Both the position numbers and the translations under genes were made by a program. The notes beneath the pieces are model-generated. The model ran no database searches. It saw nothing but the letters and a program-made list of their open reading frames with translations, and was not told the origin of the DNA. Positions 42,912-51,151 of a stretch of 64,000 bases of DNA are shown in pieces. Source of the stretch: an uncultured Alphaproteobacteria bacterium (GTDB lineage: Bacteria > Pseudomonadota > Alphaproteobacteria > Caulobacterales > Caulobacteraceae); the NCBI GenBank assembly GCA_903860975.1, contig CAIOSI010000041.1, positions 62,001-126,000 of the forward strand. The letters are read 5' to 3'. Within the stretch, counting starts at the first letter, position 1; the number at the start of each line of letters is the position of its first letter.

Positions 42912-44120
42912 TCAGTGATTGTTGGTGAGATCGGGCAGACCCAGAATCCGCTTGGAGATGATGTTGTTCTGCACCTCCTGAGACCCGCCGTAGATCGTTG
43001 TGGCCTTGCCGCCGAGCCAACTGCGCACGGCGGTCAGTTCTTCGCTCGTGAAGCCTTCACCTTCCCAGCCGAGACCTTGGCTTCCCATGATTTCGAGCGT
43101 CAGCTCAGCACGGTCCTGCATCACACGGGTGCCCGCATTTTTCATGATCGACGTGGCGGCGGACGGGCCGGAATTTCCCTTGGCCTCCATCATCGCCCGC
43201 ACCGCCGTTTGCTGGAAAGCGCGCGTGTCGATCAGGTTGTTGATGATCCGGGTGCGAAGATCGCTGTCGCTGATGCGGCCTTGATCATCTGTACCAACGT
43301 ATTCCTTGGCCAGAGAATCCAGCGACTTCTGCATTCCGAAGAAGCCGCCGCCGCCCGCGCCCGAAAGGCCCGAGCGCTCATGCTGCAGAAGGCGCTTGGC
43401 GACGCTCCAGCCGCCGTTCAGCGGGCCAACGAGGTCAGACTTCTTGGCCGTCGCGTCCGTGAAGAACGTTTCGCAGAAAGGCGAGTTGCCAGCGATCAAC
43501 GGGATTGGCCGGACCTCGACGCCAGGCTGATGCATCGTGAACAGGACGAACGAGATACCTTCGTGTTTCTTCGACGTATCCGTCCGCACGAGGCAGAAGC
43601 ACCAGTCAGCGTATTGGGCTCCAGACGTCCAGATTTTTTGGCCGTTGATGAGGAAATGGTCTCCCTTGTCCTCAGCCTTGGTCTGAAGGCTTGCAAGATC
43701 GGAACCCGCCCCTGGCTCGGAGAAGCCCTGGCACCACTGGATCTCGCCTTTCACGATTGGCGGAATGTGCTCCTGCTTCTGCGCCTCAGTGCCATACTCC
43801 AGGAGCGTCGGGCCGAACATCATCACGCCCATGCCGCCGATCGGGTTGTAGGCGCCGGCTTTGTTCAGCTCTTGCTGAACGATGCGGGCCTCGGCACCTG
43901 ACAGGCCACCGCCGCCATAGGCCGCGGGCCAGGTTGGAACGCCCCAACCTTTTTCGCCCATCGCTTTGCGCCAGGCTTCCTGGTCTGCGGAGGGCTGAGT
44001 GCGCTCCTCTCGCATCATCGGGTTGGGCTTGCCTTTCAGCGAGGCCGGGAAATTCGCCTCGATCCAGCCCTTCGCCTCGCCGCGAAAGCCCTCAAGGTCC
44101 GTACCGCCAAAATCAGCCAT
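42912..44120 (-). CDS. Acyl-CoA dehydrogenase, long paralogue 1
   Basis: 402 residues from the ATG at 44120 (GGAG 8 bases upstream; a TTG one codon earlier is less likely). The three-domain fold is clear: WCQGFSEPGAGSDLASLQTK for FAD/substrate binding, SGAQYADWCFCLVRTDTSKK, RSGLSGAGG, and the final IYGGSQEVQNNIISKRILG. The Glu of Y-E-G-T medium-chain enzymes is Gly here, so a catalytic base elsewhere, as in LCAD or IVD, is expected. It sits next to the short subunit and probably forms a complex with it. Confidence 0.9.
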   Translation of the reverse strand: MADFGGTDLEGFRGEAKGWIEANFPASLKGKPNPMMREERTQPSADQEAWRKAMGEKGWGVPTWPAAYGGGGLSGAEARIVQQELNKAGAYNPIGGMGVMMFGPTLLEYGTEAQKQEHIPPIVKGEIQWCQGFSEPGAGSDLASLQTKAEDKGDHFLINGQKIWTSGAQYADWCFCLVRTDTSKKHEGISFVLFTMHQPGVEVRPIPLIAGNSPFCETFFTDATAKKSDLVGPLNGGWSVAKRLLQHERSGLSGAGGGGFFGMQKSLDSLAKEYVGTDDQGRISDSDLRTRIINNLIDTRAFQQTAVRAMMEAKGNSGPSAATSIMKNAGTRVMQDRAELTLEIMGSQGLGWEGEGFTSEELTAVRSWLGGKATTIYGGSQEVQNNIISKRILGLPDLTNNH

Positions 44121-44292
44121 CAAATCCGCTCCAAAAAATGTTCGTGTCTCAAGAATTCTTCGTCATCCAACGGTCGGCCTAGGGCGCGAACCGTGGGACC
44201 CAAACGACCTTGCCAATGGTCCAACTTCACCTAGGTCACCCACACCGGGATAACGATGATGCTGGGCATTAGCCTAGGCAACCCCTGATCTC

Positions 44293-45522
44293 TTAGCGCG
44301 CCTTCGTCACTTCCGGCAAACCCAGGATGCGCTTGGAGATTATGTTGTATTGGATCTCCTGAGATCCTCCGGCAATGGTGCCTGACTTGCCGCGTAGCCA
44401 AGCCCGTGTGGTCATGATCTCGTCGCCACTATAGGTCTCGCCCGACCAGCCAAGGCCCTGGGCGCCTAGGATCTCGACGGCAAGCTCGGCGCGCTCTTGG
44501 CGAACCTGCGAACCGACGTTTTTCAGCACTGAAGACACCGCGCTCGGCCCTGAATTTGAACGCGTTTCAGCCGCCGCCCTTTGGCCCGTGAGCTGGAAGG
44601 CCTGGGCCTCCATCAGATGTTTTGTCAGGCGGGTGCGCAGGTCCTGGTCAGCGAGCCGGCCGTCTTCGGCCAATCCCAAATAATCTCGCGCCAAGGTCTC
44701 CAGGCTTGGTCCCGGAACATGGCCAGGGCCTGCCGCACCGGGCTGGGCATTGACGCCGGATATGCCCTGGCGTTCGTGCTGCAAAAGACGCTTGGCGATG
44801 GTCCAACCGCCGTTCAACGGCCCCATCAGGTTTTCCTTCGGCACTCTGACATCGGTGAAGAAGGTTTCGCAGAAGGGCGTTGTCCCGTTGATGAGCAAGA
44901 TTGGCCGTGCTTCGACCCCTGGGCTCTTCATGTCGATCAGCAGGAAGCTTATCCCCTCATGCTTCTTGCTTTGGTCCGTGCGCACCAAGCAGAAGCACCA
45001 GTCGGCCAGATGCGCACCGCTCGTCCAGATTTTTGACCCCGAGACGAGCCAGTGGTCGCCCATGTCGACGGCCTTCGTCTGCAAGCCCGCAAGATCCGAT
45101 CCAGCGCCTGGTTCGGAGAACCCCTGACACCAGCGCAAGTCACCTTTGACAATAGGCGGGATGTGCTGGCGAAGCTGCGCTTCGTTGCCGTATTCCAAGA
45201 GCGTCGGGCCGAACATGATAACGCCCATGCCGCCGATCGGATTGGACGCACCGATGCGCGCCATCTCTTCGCTTAGAATCTTGGCTTCTGCCCGGCTGAG
45301 CCCAGCGCCGCCGTAGGCCGTGGGCCAAGTTGGCGTACCGTAGCCCTTGGCGCCCACCCGTTCCTTCCAAAGCGCCGCCTCGCCAGTGGGTTTGTCGCCC
45401 GACGCCTCGGTCTCGGCCACCGTGCTCGTTTCGAGTCCCAGCGAGGCGGGAAAGTTCGCCTCTAGCCATTCGCGGGCCTCCGCCCGGAAACCTTCCAGTT
45501 CAGCTCCGCCGAAGTCAGCCAT
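44293..45522 (-). CDS. Acyl-CoA dehydrogenase, long paralogue 2
   Basis: 409 residues, GGAGG 7 bases before the ATG. Opens MADFGGAELEGFRAEAREWL like its neighbours and has WCQGFSEPGAGSDLAGLQTK, SGAHLADWCFCLVRTDQSKK and IAGGSQEIQYNIISKRILG. The last loop differs from the others (IAGGS). A 172-base gap separates it from paralogue 1. Substrates cannot be assigned, but paralogue copies with changes around the acyl pocket suggest use on different acyl chains. Confidence 0.9.
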   Translation of the reverse strand: MADFGGAELEGFRAEAREWLEANFPASLGLETSTVAETEASGDKPTGEAALWKERVGAKGYGTPTWPTAYGGAGLSRAEAKILSEEMARIGASNPIGGMGVIMFGPTLLEYGNEAQLRQHIPPIVKGDLRWCQGFSEPGAGSDLAGLQTKAVDMGDHWLVSGSKIWTSGAHLADWCFCLVRTDQSKKHEGISFLLIDMKSPGVEARPILLINGTTPFCETFFTDVRVPKENLMGPLNGGWTIAKRLLQHERQGISGVNAQPGAAGPGHVPGPSLETLARDYLGLAEDGRLADQDLRTRLTKHLMEAQAFQLTGQRAAAETRSNSGPSAVSSVLKNVGSQVRQERAELAVEILGAQGLGWSGETYSGDEIMTTRAWLRGKSGTIAGGSQEIQYNIISKRILGLPEVTKAR

Positions 45523-45536
45523 CGCCAGACCTCCGA

Positions 45537-46730
45537 TCAGGCGTTCTGGGTCGTGTCGGGCAGGCCCAGAATGCGCTTGGACACAATGTTCGACTGAATT
45601 TCCTGGCTGCCGCCAAAGATCGTGGTGGCCTTACCGGAGAGCCAGCTACGCACGGCGTCTCGTTCCTCCCGGGCGTATTCCTCACCCTCCCAGCCTAGGC
45701 CCTGGCTGCCCATGATTTCCAGGGTCAACTCGGCCTTTTCCTGACCGATCCATGTGCCGGAATTCTTCATCACCGACGTGGTGGCCGATGGGTTGATGTT
45801 GCCCTTGGCCTCTTCCGCCGCGCGCTGCAGAGTTAGGCCGTGAGCCTTGGCGTCCATCATATGCTTGGCGATTCGGGTGCGCAGGTCGCTGTCGGCGATC
45901 CGGCCCTTCTCGTCGAGGCCTACATATTTCTTGGCCAGCTCGACCACGTTCGCGCCGGCCATCATCCGTCCGCCGCCCTGGCCGGAACGTTCATGCTGCA
46001 ACAGGCGCTTGCCAATGGTCCAGCCACCGTTCATCGGGCCAACCATATCGTCCTTTTCGGCCCGCGCGGCCGTGAAGAACGTCTCGCAGAAGGGCGAGGA
46101 GCCAGCGATCAACTTGATCGGCCGCGTCTCCACCCCCGGCTGACGCATGTTGATCAACACGAAGCTGATCCCCTCATGCTTTTTCGAGGTGTCCGTACGC
46201 ACAAGGCAGAAGCACCAGTCCGCGTACTGGGCGCCGCTTGTCCAGATTTTTTGGCCGTCGATTTGCCAATGATCTCCGGCGTCAATGCATTTGGTCTGCA
46301 GGCTCGCCAGGTCCGATCCGGCGCCAGGTTCGGAGTAGCCCTGGCACCAACGAAGTTCGCCGCGGACGATCGGCGGAATGTGCCGGCGCTTTTGCGCCTC
46401 AGTTCCATACTCAAGCAGCGTCGGCCCAAACATTGAGGTGCCCATGCCGGCCACCGGGTTCTCCGCCCCGATCCGCGCCATCTCTTGCAGCAACACGCGC
46501 GCCTGGGCGCCGGAAAGCCCGCCGCCGCCGTATTCTGTCGGCCAGGTCGGAGCCCCCCAACCCTTGTCGGCCATACGCTGCTTCCAAAGCTTGCCGTCGG
46601 CCGTAAGGTGCTCGTCCCCCGGGATCATCGCCGTCTGCTGGTTCGCCAGCGACTTGGGGAAATTGGCCTCGAGCCACTCTCGCGCCTCGGCGCGGAAGGC
46701 GTCTAGATCGGAACCGCCAAAGTCGGCCAT
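45537..46730 (-). CDS. Acyl-CoA dehydrogenase, long paralogue 3
   Basis: 397 residues; ATG at 46730 preceded by GGGAG. Opens MADFGGSDLDAFRAEAREWL. Motifs WCQGYSEPGAGSDLASLQTK, SGAQYADWCFCLVRTDTSKK and IFGGSQEIQSNIVSKRILG are present, closest to paralogue 1 in the middle block. Only 14 bases separate it from paralogue 2, so they share a transcript. Confidence 0.9.
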   Translation of the reverse strand: MADFGGSDLDAFRAEAREWLEANFPKSLANQQTAMIPGDEHLTADGKLWKQRMADKGWGAPTWPTEYGGGGLSGAQARVLLQEMARIGAENPVAGMGTSMFGPTLLEYGTEAQKRRHIPPIVRGELRWCQGYSEPGAGSDLASLQTKCIDAGDHWQIDGQKIWTSGAQYADWCFCLVRTDTSKKHEGISFVLINMRQPGVETRPIKLIAGSSPFCETFFTAARAEKDDMVGPMNGGWTIGKRLLQHERSGQGGGRMMAGANVVELAKKYVGLDEKGRIADSDLRTRIAKHMMDAKAHGLTLQRAAEEAKGNINPSATTSVMKNSGTWIGQEKAELTLEIMGSQGLGWEGEEYAREERDAVRSWLSGKATTIFGGSQEIQSNIVSKRILGLPDTTQNA

Positions 46731-46812
46731 CTGAAAGTCTCCCTAATCTCTTACAGTTTCAATAAGTTAGAAATAAGCCTAGCACGAAAATGCGTAGGTT
46801 TGGAGTCACGCT

Positions 46813-48027
46813 TTATTTTGGATCTGGCAGGCCCAGAACGCGTTTGGAAACGACATTGAGGTTAATCTCCGAGGTGCCGCCTTCGATGGAGTTGGCTTTG
46901 GATCGCAGCATAGTGCGAAAGGCCGTGATCTCGGCTGGCGAGTAGCCATCCCCTTCCCAACCCAGAGACTGGGTGCCCATGGCTTCGCAAAGCAGTTCGT
47001 TGCGCTCCTGAGCGATTTTTGCGCCGGCATACTTCATAATTGAGGTGGCCGCCGATGGCCCTTGGTTTGATTTCGCCTCGTCGGCCGCGCGCCGCACGGT
47101 CAGTTGGAAGCTGCGTGCCTCCATCAGGTGGTCTGTGATCCGCCGGCGTAGGTCGGCATCAGCGATCCGCCCGGCTTCATCCAAGCCGACATAATCCCGA
47201 GCGGCCTCGACCACCGTTGGCAGCGGCGTAGTCTGGCCGATGTTGCCGCCGCCCAGGCCTGCGGAAATGTTGTCCCGCTCGAACTGCAATAGCCGCTTGG
47301 CGACCGTCCAACCGCCGTTCAGCGGCCCAAAAAGCTGGTCCTTTGGCACCCTGACGTCAGTGAAGAAGGTTTCGCAGAAAGGCGATGTCCCGTTAATCAG
47401 GCGGATGGGCCTGACCTCGACGCCAGGCGCCGTCATGTCGATCAGCAGGAAGCTAATGCCCTCGTGCTTCTTCGCCTGATCCGTGCGCACCAGGCAAAAA
47501 CATCTGTCGGCAAGGTTGGCCCCGCTCGTCCAGATCTTGGAGCCGTTCACCAGCCAATGGTCACCCTTGTCCTCGGCCTTGGTCTGCAGGCTCGCAAGGT
47601 CCGATCCTGACCCCGGTTCCGAATAACCCTGGCACCAGCGGACCTCGCCTTTAATGATTCCGGGAAGGTGCTGAGCCTTTAGTTCTGGCGTTCCGTACTC
47701 GACCAAGGTCGGGCCGAACATCATCACGCCCATGCCACCGATCGGATTGCGCGCGCCGAGTTTGGCCATTTCTTCCTGCAGAACGCGGGCTTCGATACGG
47801 CTCAGGCCGCCGCCGCCGTATTCAGCAGGCCAGGTTGGCGTTCCCCAACCCTTTTCGCCCATGGCGGTGCGCCAGGCTTTGGCCTGGGTGCCCTCGTCAT
47901 CGCCAGGCCCGGTGGCGATCGCCAGTTGACGCGAAGGATCGCGCTTAAACTCTTCGGGGAAGTTCGCATCCAGCCATGTCCGAGCCTCTGCCCGGAAGGT
48001 CTCAACGTCGCCGCCAAAATCCGCCAT
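46813..48027 (-). CDS. Acyl-CoA dehydrogenase, long paralogue 4
   Basis: 404 residues from the ATG at 48027; a start 12 codons upstream (48063) would break the shared N-terminus MADFGGDVETFRAEARTWL. It has WCQGYSEPGSGSDLASLQTK, SGANLADRCFCLVRTDQAKK and the ending IEGGTSEINLNVVSKRVLG, which it shares with paralogue 5 and not with 1-3. This marks two sub-groups within the array. About 80 bases lie between it and paralogue 3. Confidence 0.9.
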   Translation of the reverse strand: MADFGGDVETFRAEARTWLDANFPEEFKRDPSRQLAIATGPGDDEGTQAKAWRTAMGEKGWGTPTWPAEYGGGGLSRIEARVLQEEMAKLGARNPIGGMGVMMFGPTLVEYGTPELKAQHLPGIIKGEVRWCQGYSEPGSGSDLASLQTKAEDKGDHWLVNGSKIWTSGANLADRCFCLVRTDQAKKHEGISFLLIDMTAPGVEVRPIRLINGTSPFCETFFTDVRVPKDQLFGPLNGGWTVAKRLLQFERDNISAGLGGGNIGQTTPLPTVVEAARDYVGLDEAGRIADADLRRRITDHLMEARSFQLTVRRAADEAKSNQGPSAATSIMKYAGAKIAQERNELLCEAMGTQSLGWEGDGYSPAEITAFRTMLRSKANSIEGGTSEINLNVVSKRVLGLPDPK

Positions 48028-48092
48028 CGAAATCTCAGTCCTAAGAAATAAAAGTCTCGTCACCGCCCAAAATAGAGCGCCGGCGTCTTTGT

Positions 48093-49313
48093 CTATTTCG
48101 GGTCGGGAAGGCCCAGCACCCGTTTCGAAACTACGTTCAGATTGACCTCTGATGTACCGCCCTCGATCGAGTTGGCCTTGGTCCGCAGCCAGCCATGGAC
48201 CGCTGTGATCTCCGGTGTGCTGAAGCCATCGCCATCCCAGCCCAGACCCTGCGCGCCCATGGTTTCCACCATCAGCTCCGACCGGTCTTTTGCGAACTCA
48301 GCTGCCGCATACTTGATGATCGAGGTCGCTGCGCTGGGTCCGTTCGATGCGCGTGACTCGGCCGCCGTGCGGGCAATGGTTTGCCGCAAGGCCTGGAAGT
48401 TCATCTTGTTGAGCGTGATCCGCTGACGAAGATCCTGGTCTACCAGTCGACCGTCCTCGACGCCGACATAGGTCTTGGCCACTTCGCCCAGGTCGCCCGA
48501 TGCGCCGCCGGACGTCCCGCCCTCGCCGAAACCCGCCGAGATATTCTGACGCTCATATTGCAGCAGTCGCTTGGCGATCTCCCAGCCACCGTTCAGCTTG
48601 CCGACCAGATTGCCCTTCGGGATCTTCACGCCTGTAAAGAACGTCTCGCAGAACGGGCTTTCGCCTGAGATCAGCTTAATTGGCCGTATCTCAACGCCCG
48701 GCGAACGCATATCGATCAGGACGAAAGAGATGCCTTCATGCTTCTTGGTCGTGTCGGTGCGTACAAGACAGAAGCACCAGTCCGCCTTGTCCGCGTAGCT
48801 CGTCCACACCTTTTGGCCGTCTATCTGCCAGTGATCGCCCTTGTCTTCGCACTTCGTGGCGAGGCTCGCGAGGTCGGACCCGGCGCCCGGCTCGGAATAG
48901 CCTTGGCACCAGCGCGCCTCTCCGCGCACGATCCGCGGCATGTGCTCGGCCTTCTGGGCGTCATTGCCGTATTCCAACAGCACCGGTCCCAGCATCCAGA
49001 TGCCGAAAGAGAGCAGCGGCGGGCGGTAGCGACCCGCCGACAGTTCCTGGTCAATCACCCGAGCCTGTTGCGCCGTCAGGCCCGCGCCCCCGTAGGCCTG
49101 CGGCCAGGTGGGCGTAGTCCAGCCCTTTTCGGCGACGCGCCGCATCCATACCGACTGCGGGTCATTGGACCCTTCAAACGCTCGACCACCCCAAACGGCC
49201 TCAGGGTCCGTCTTGGCGTTTGGATCGCGCAGCTCCACCGGATATTCAGCCTCCAGCCAGCCGCGGACCTCTGCGCGGAAGGTGTCTAGTTCGGAGGCAC
49301 CGAAGTCGGCCAT
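48093..49313 (-). CDS. Acyl-CoA dehydrogenase, long paralogue 5 (first gene of array)
   Basis: 406 residues; GAGAGGG about 10 bases before the ATG. N-terminus MADFGASELDTFRAEVRGWL; WCQGYSEPGAGSDLASLATK, SYADKADWCFCLVRTDTTKK, ending IEGGTSEVNLNVVSKRVLG. Its acyl-pocket region (RPPLLSFGIWMLGPVLLEYG) differs most from the others, which read NPIGGMGVMMFGPTLLEYG. It is the promoter-proximal gene; the promoter must lie in 49314-49450, shared with the divergent MprF-like gene. Confidence 0.9.
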   Translation of the reverse strand: MADFGASELDTFRAEVRGWLEAEYPVELRDPNAKTDPEAVWGGRAFEGSNDPQSVWMRRVAEKGWTTPTWPQAYGGAGLTAQQARVIDQELSAGRYRPPLLSFGIWMLGPVLLEYGNDAQKAEHMPRIVRGEARWCQGYSEPGAGSDLASLATKCEDKGDHWQIDGQKVWTSYADKADWCFCLVRTDTTKKHEGISFVLIDMRSPGVEIRPIKLISGESPFCETFFTGVKIPKGNLVGKLNGGWEIAKRLLQYERQNISAGFGEGGTSGGASGDLGEVAKTYVGVEDGRLVDQDLRQRITLNKMNFQALRQTIARTAAESRASNGPSAATSIIKYAAAEFAKDRSELMVETMGAQGLGWDGDGFSTPEITAVHGWLRTKANSIEGGTSEVNLNVVSKRVLGLPDPK

Positions 49314-49450
49314 GGCGGCTCAACCCTCTCTAGAATGCGAAACCAGGATTACCTTAGCGCCGGGTCTTGCGCAGTGAAACAGCCGTTTGACGCAGGCATT
49401 GGCGGCAAATCGGCTATAGAGCCTGATCATCAACGGATCCACGGGGCTGA

Positions 49451-51136
49451 ATGCAGTTTCTGAGAGACCTTCGACCGGCTGCGTTGGCCATGGCGCCTTG
49501 GACGGCGGCGATATTGACGGCCGCTGCGGGCGTCATGTTGCTGGCTTCTGGCGCCACGCCGTCCGAGCCTGCGCGGTTCATGCGTCTGATCCAGATCACG
49601 CCTGTCTATCTGATCGAAGCCGCCCACTTCCTCTCCAGCATCCTTGGCCTGGCCCTTGTGCTCTTGGCGTTTGGTCTGCGTGCGCGGCTGGATGCGGCTT
49701 GGTATGCGACGCTGGGAGCCCTGCTCCTGGCCGCGACCCTGGCTCTGCTCAAGGGCTTCAATTGGGAAGAGACGGCCGCTTTGGTGGCGCTCGCAGTTCT
49801 GATCTCGCCCTTCCACGGTGCCTTCTCACGTAGCTCGCGCCTGACACGCATGGAGATAACCCCCGGCTGGTTGTTCTCGGCCGCTTGTGCGCTTGTGGGG
49901 GTGGGTGCCCTGGGCCTTTGGACCTTCCAGCACTCGGACTACGCCGATCGCCCCTGGTGGCGGGTGATGGCAGATGCCGACGCCGAGCGGGCTGTGCGCG
50001 CCTGGGCGGGCGCAGCTGTGGTGCTCTTTGCATTCGGAGTTTGGCGGCTCTTCGTCTCAGCCGCGACCCCGCCGGTGGTGGGCGAGCATGACCCTGACTA
50101 CGAACGGGTACGCGCGATCTTGGCCAAGGCCGAATGCGCCGAGCCGGGTTCCAACCTGGCGCTTCTGGGCGATAAACGGTTCCTATTCTCAGCTTCTGGC
50201 GAGAGCTTCCTGATGTTTGGGGTCCGCGGCCGAGCTTGGGTTGCGCTGGGCGCGCCGGTCGGCCGGCGCGACGAGCGTCAGGAACTTCTTTGGCGGTTCC
50301 GCGAGCTGGCAGATAGCCACGCGGCTCGGCCGGGCGTCCATGGTCTGAACGCTGAGGACTTGCCGGAGGTCGTTGAACTCGGATTCGCGATTCAGAAGGT
50401 CGGGGAGACCGCTGCTGTGCCCCTGGAAAACTTCTCCATGGAAGGTCGCAAACGCGGCACCGCGCGGCGGGCGTGGAGAAAGCTCGGCGAGGCCGGTGCA
50501 ACTTTCGAAGTGTTTGAAGGCGAGGTGGTCACCGCCATGCTCCCGACCCTGCAAGCTATCTCCGAAGAATGGCTTTCCCACCACGCGGGCGGCGAAAAAG
50601 GCTTCTCCATGGGCGGCTTCTGGCCGGGGTACGTGCAGGAGTTCCCCGTGGCCTTGGTGCGCTTTGAAGGCAAGCCCGTAGCGTTCGCCACGCTTTGGAC
50701 CACAGCCAGCCGTAGTGCCTTTTCCATGGACCTGATGCGCTATGCGAACGAAGCGCCGAACAACATCATGGACTATCTCTTTGTCGAGCTCATCAACTGG
50801 GGCCGCGAGCAGGGATATCAGGCCTTCGAGTTCGGCATTGCGCCTCTTGCGGGCCTCGACGACCGTCCGCTCGCCCCGATCATGTCACGCGTCGGACGCC
50901 TGCTCTTTGAGCGCGGTGAGGAAATCTACAATTTTCAGGGCGTGCGTCGGTACAAGGACAAATATGACCCGTTATGGCAGCCACGATATTGCGCGGCACC
51001 TCACAAGTGGTCGATCCCCTGGCTGATGGCCGACGTTGGTTTGCTGTCATCAGGGGGAGTCTCCGGCCTGTCCAAACGACCCAAAAAGCTTGAAGAGGTG
51101 AAAACAGAAGGGTCGCCTGCAACTGCGGTGGCCTGA
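49451..51136 (+). CDS. MprF-like protein (DUF2156 transferase with short membrane part)
   Basis: 561 residues. About five or six membrane helices in the first ~205 residues, fewer than the 14 of full MprF, are followed by the DUF2156 GNAT-type domain: FSASGESFLMFGVRGRAWVALG, EDLPEVVELGFAIQKVGETA, FSMGGFWPGYVQEFPVALV and GIAPLAGLDDRPLAPIMSRVG. MprF transfers lysine or alanine from tRNA to phosphatidylglycerol. Here the flippase half is reduced, so a simple aminoacyl-lipid synthase is likely. ATG at 49451; divergent from the dehydrogenase array. Confidence 0.85.
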   Translation: MQFLRDLRPAALAMAPWTAAILTAAAGVMLLASGATPSEPARFMRLIQITPVYLIEAAHFLSSILGLALVLLAFGLRARLDAAWYATLGALLLAATLALLKGFNWEETAALVALAVLISPFHGAFSRSSRLTRMEITPGWLFSAACALVGVGALGLWTFQHSDYADRPWWRVMADADAERAVRAWAGAAVVLFAFGVWRLFVSAATPPVVGEHDPDYERVRAILAKAECAEPGSNLALLGDKRFLFSASGESFLMFGVRGRAWVALGAPVGRRDERQELLWRFRELADSHAARPGVHGLNAEDLPEVVELGFAIQKVGETAAVPLENFSMEGRKRGTARRAWRKLGEAGATFEVFEGEVVTAMLPTLQAISEEWLSHHAGGEKGFSMGGFWPGYVQEFPVALVRFEGKPVAFATLWTTASRSAFSMDLMRYANEAPNNIMDYLFVELINWGREQGYQAFEFGIAPLAGLDDRPLAPIMSRVGRLLFERGEEIYNFQGVRRYKDKYDPLWQPRYCAAPHKWSIPWLMADVGLLSSGGVSGLSKRPKKLEEVKTEGSPATAVA

Positions 51137-51151
51137 AGCGCAAGCCTAAGC

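Noticed and set aside
49380..49440. TTGACG followed by TATAGA as a promoter for the MprF-like gene
   Set aside because: The spacing is about 22 bases, too long for a housekeeping promoter.
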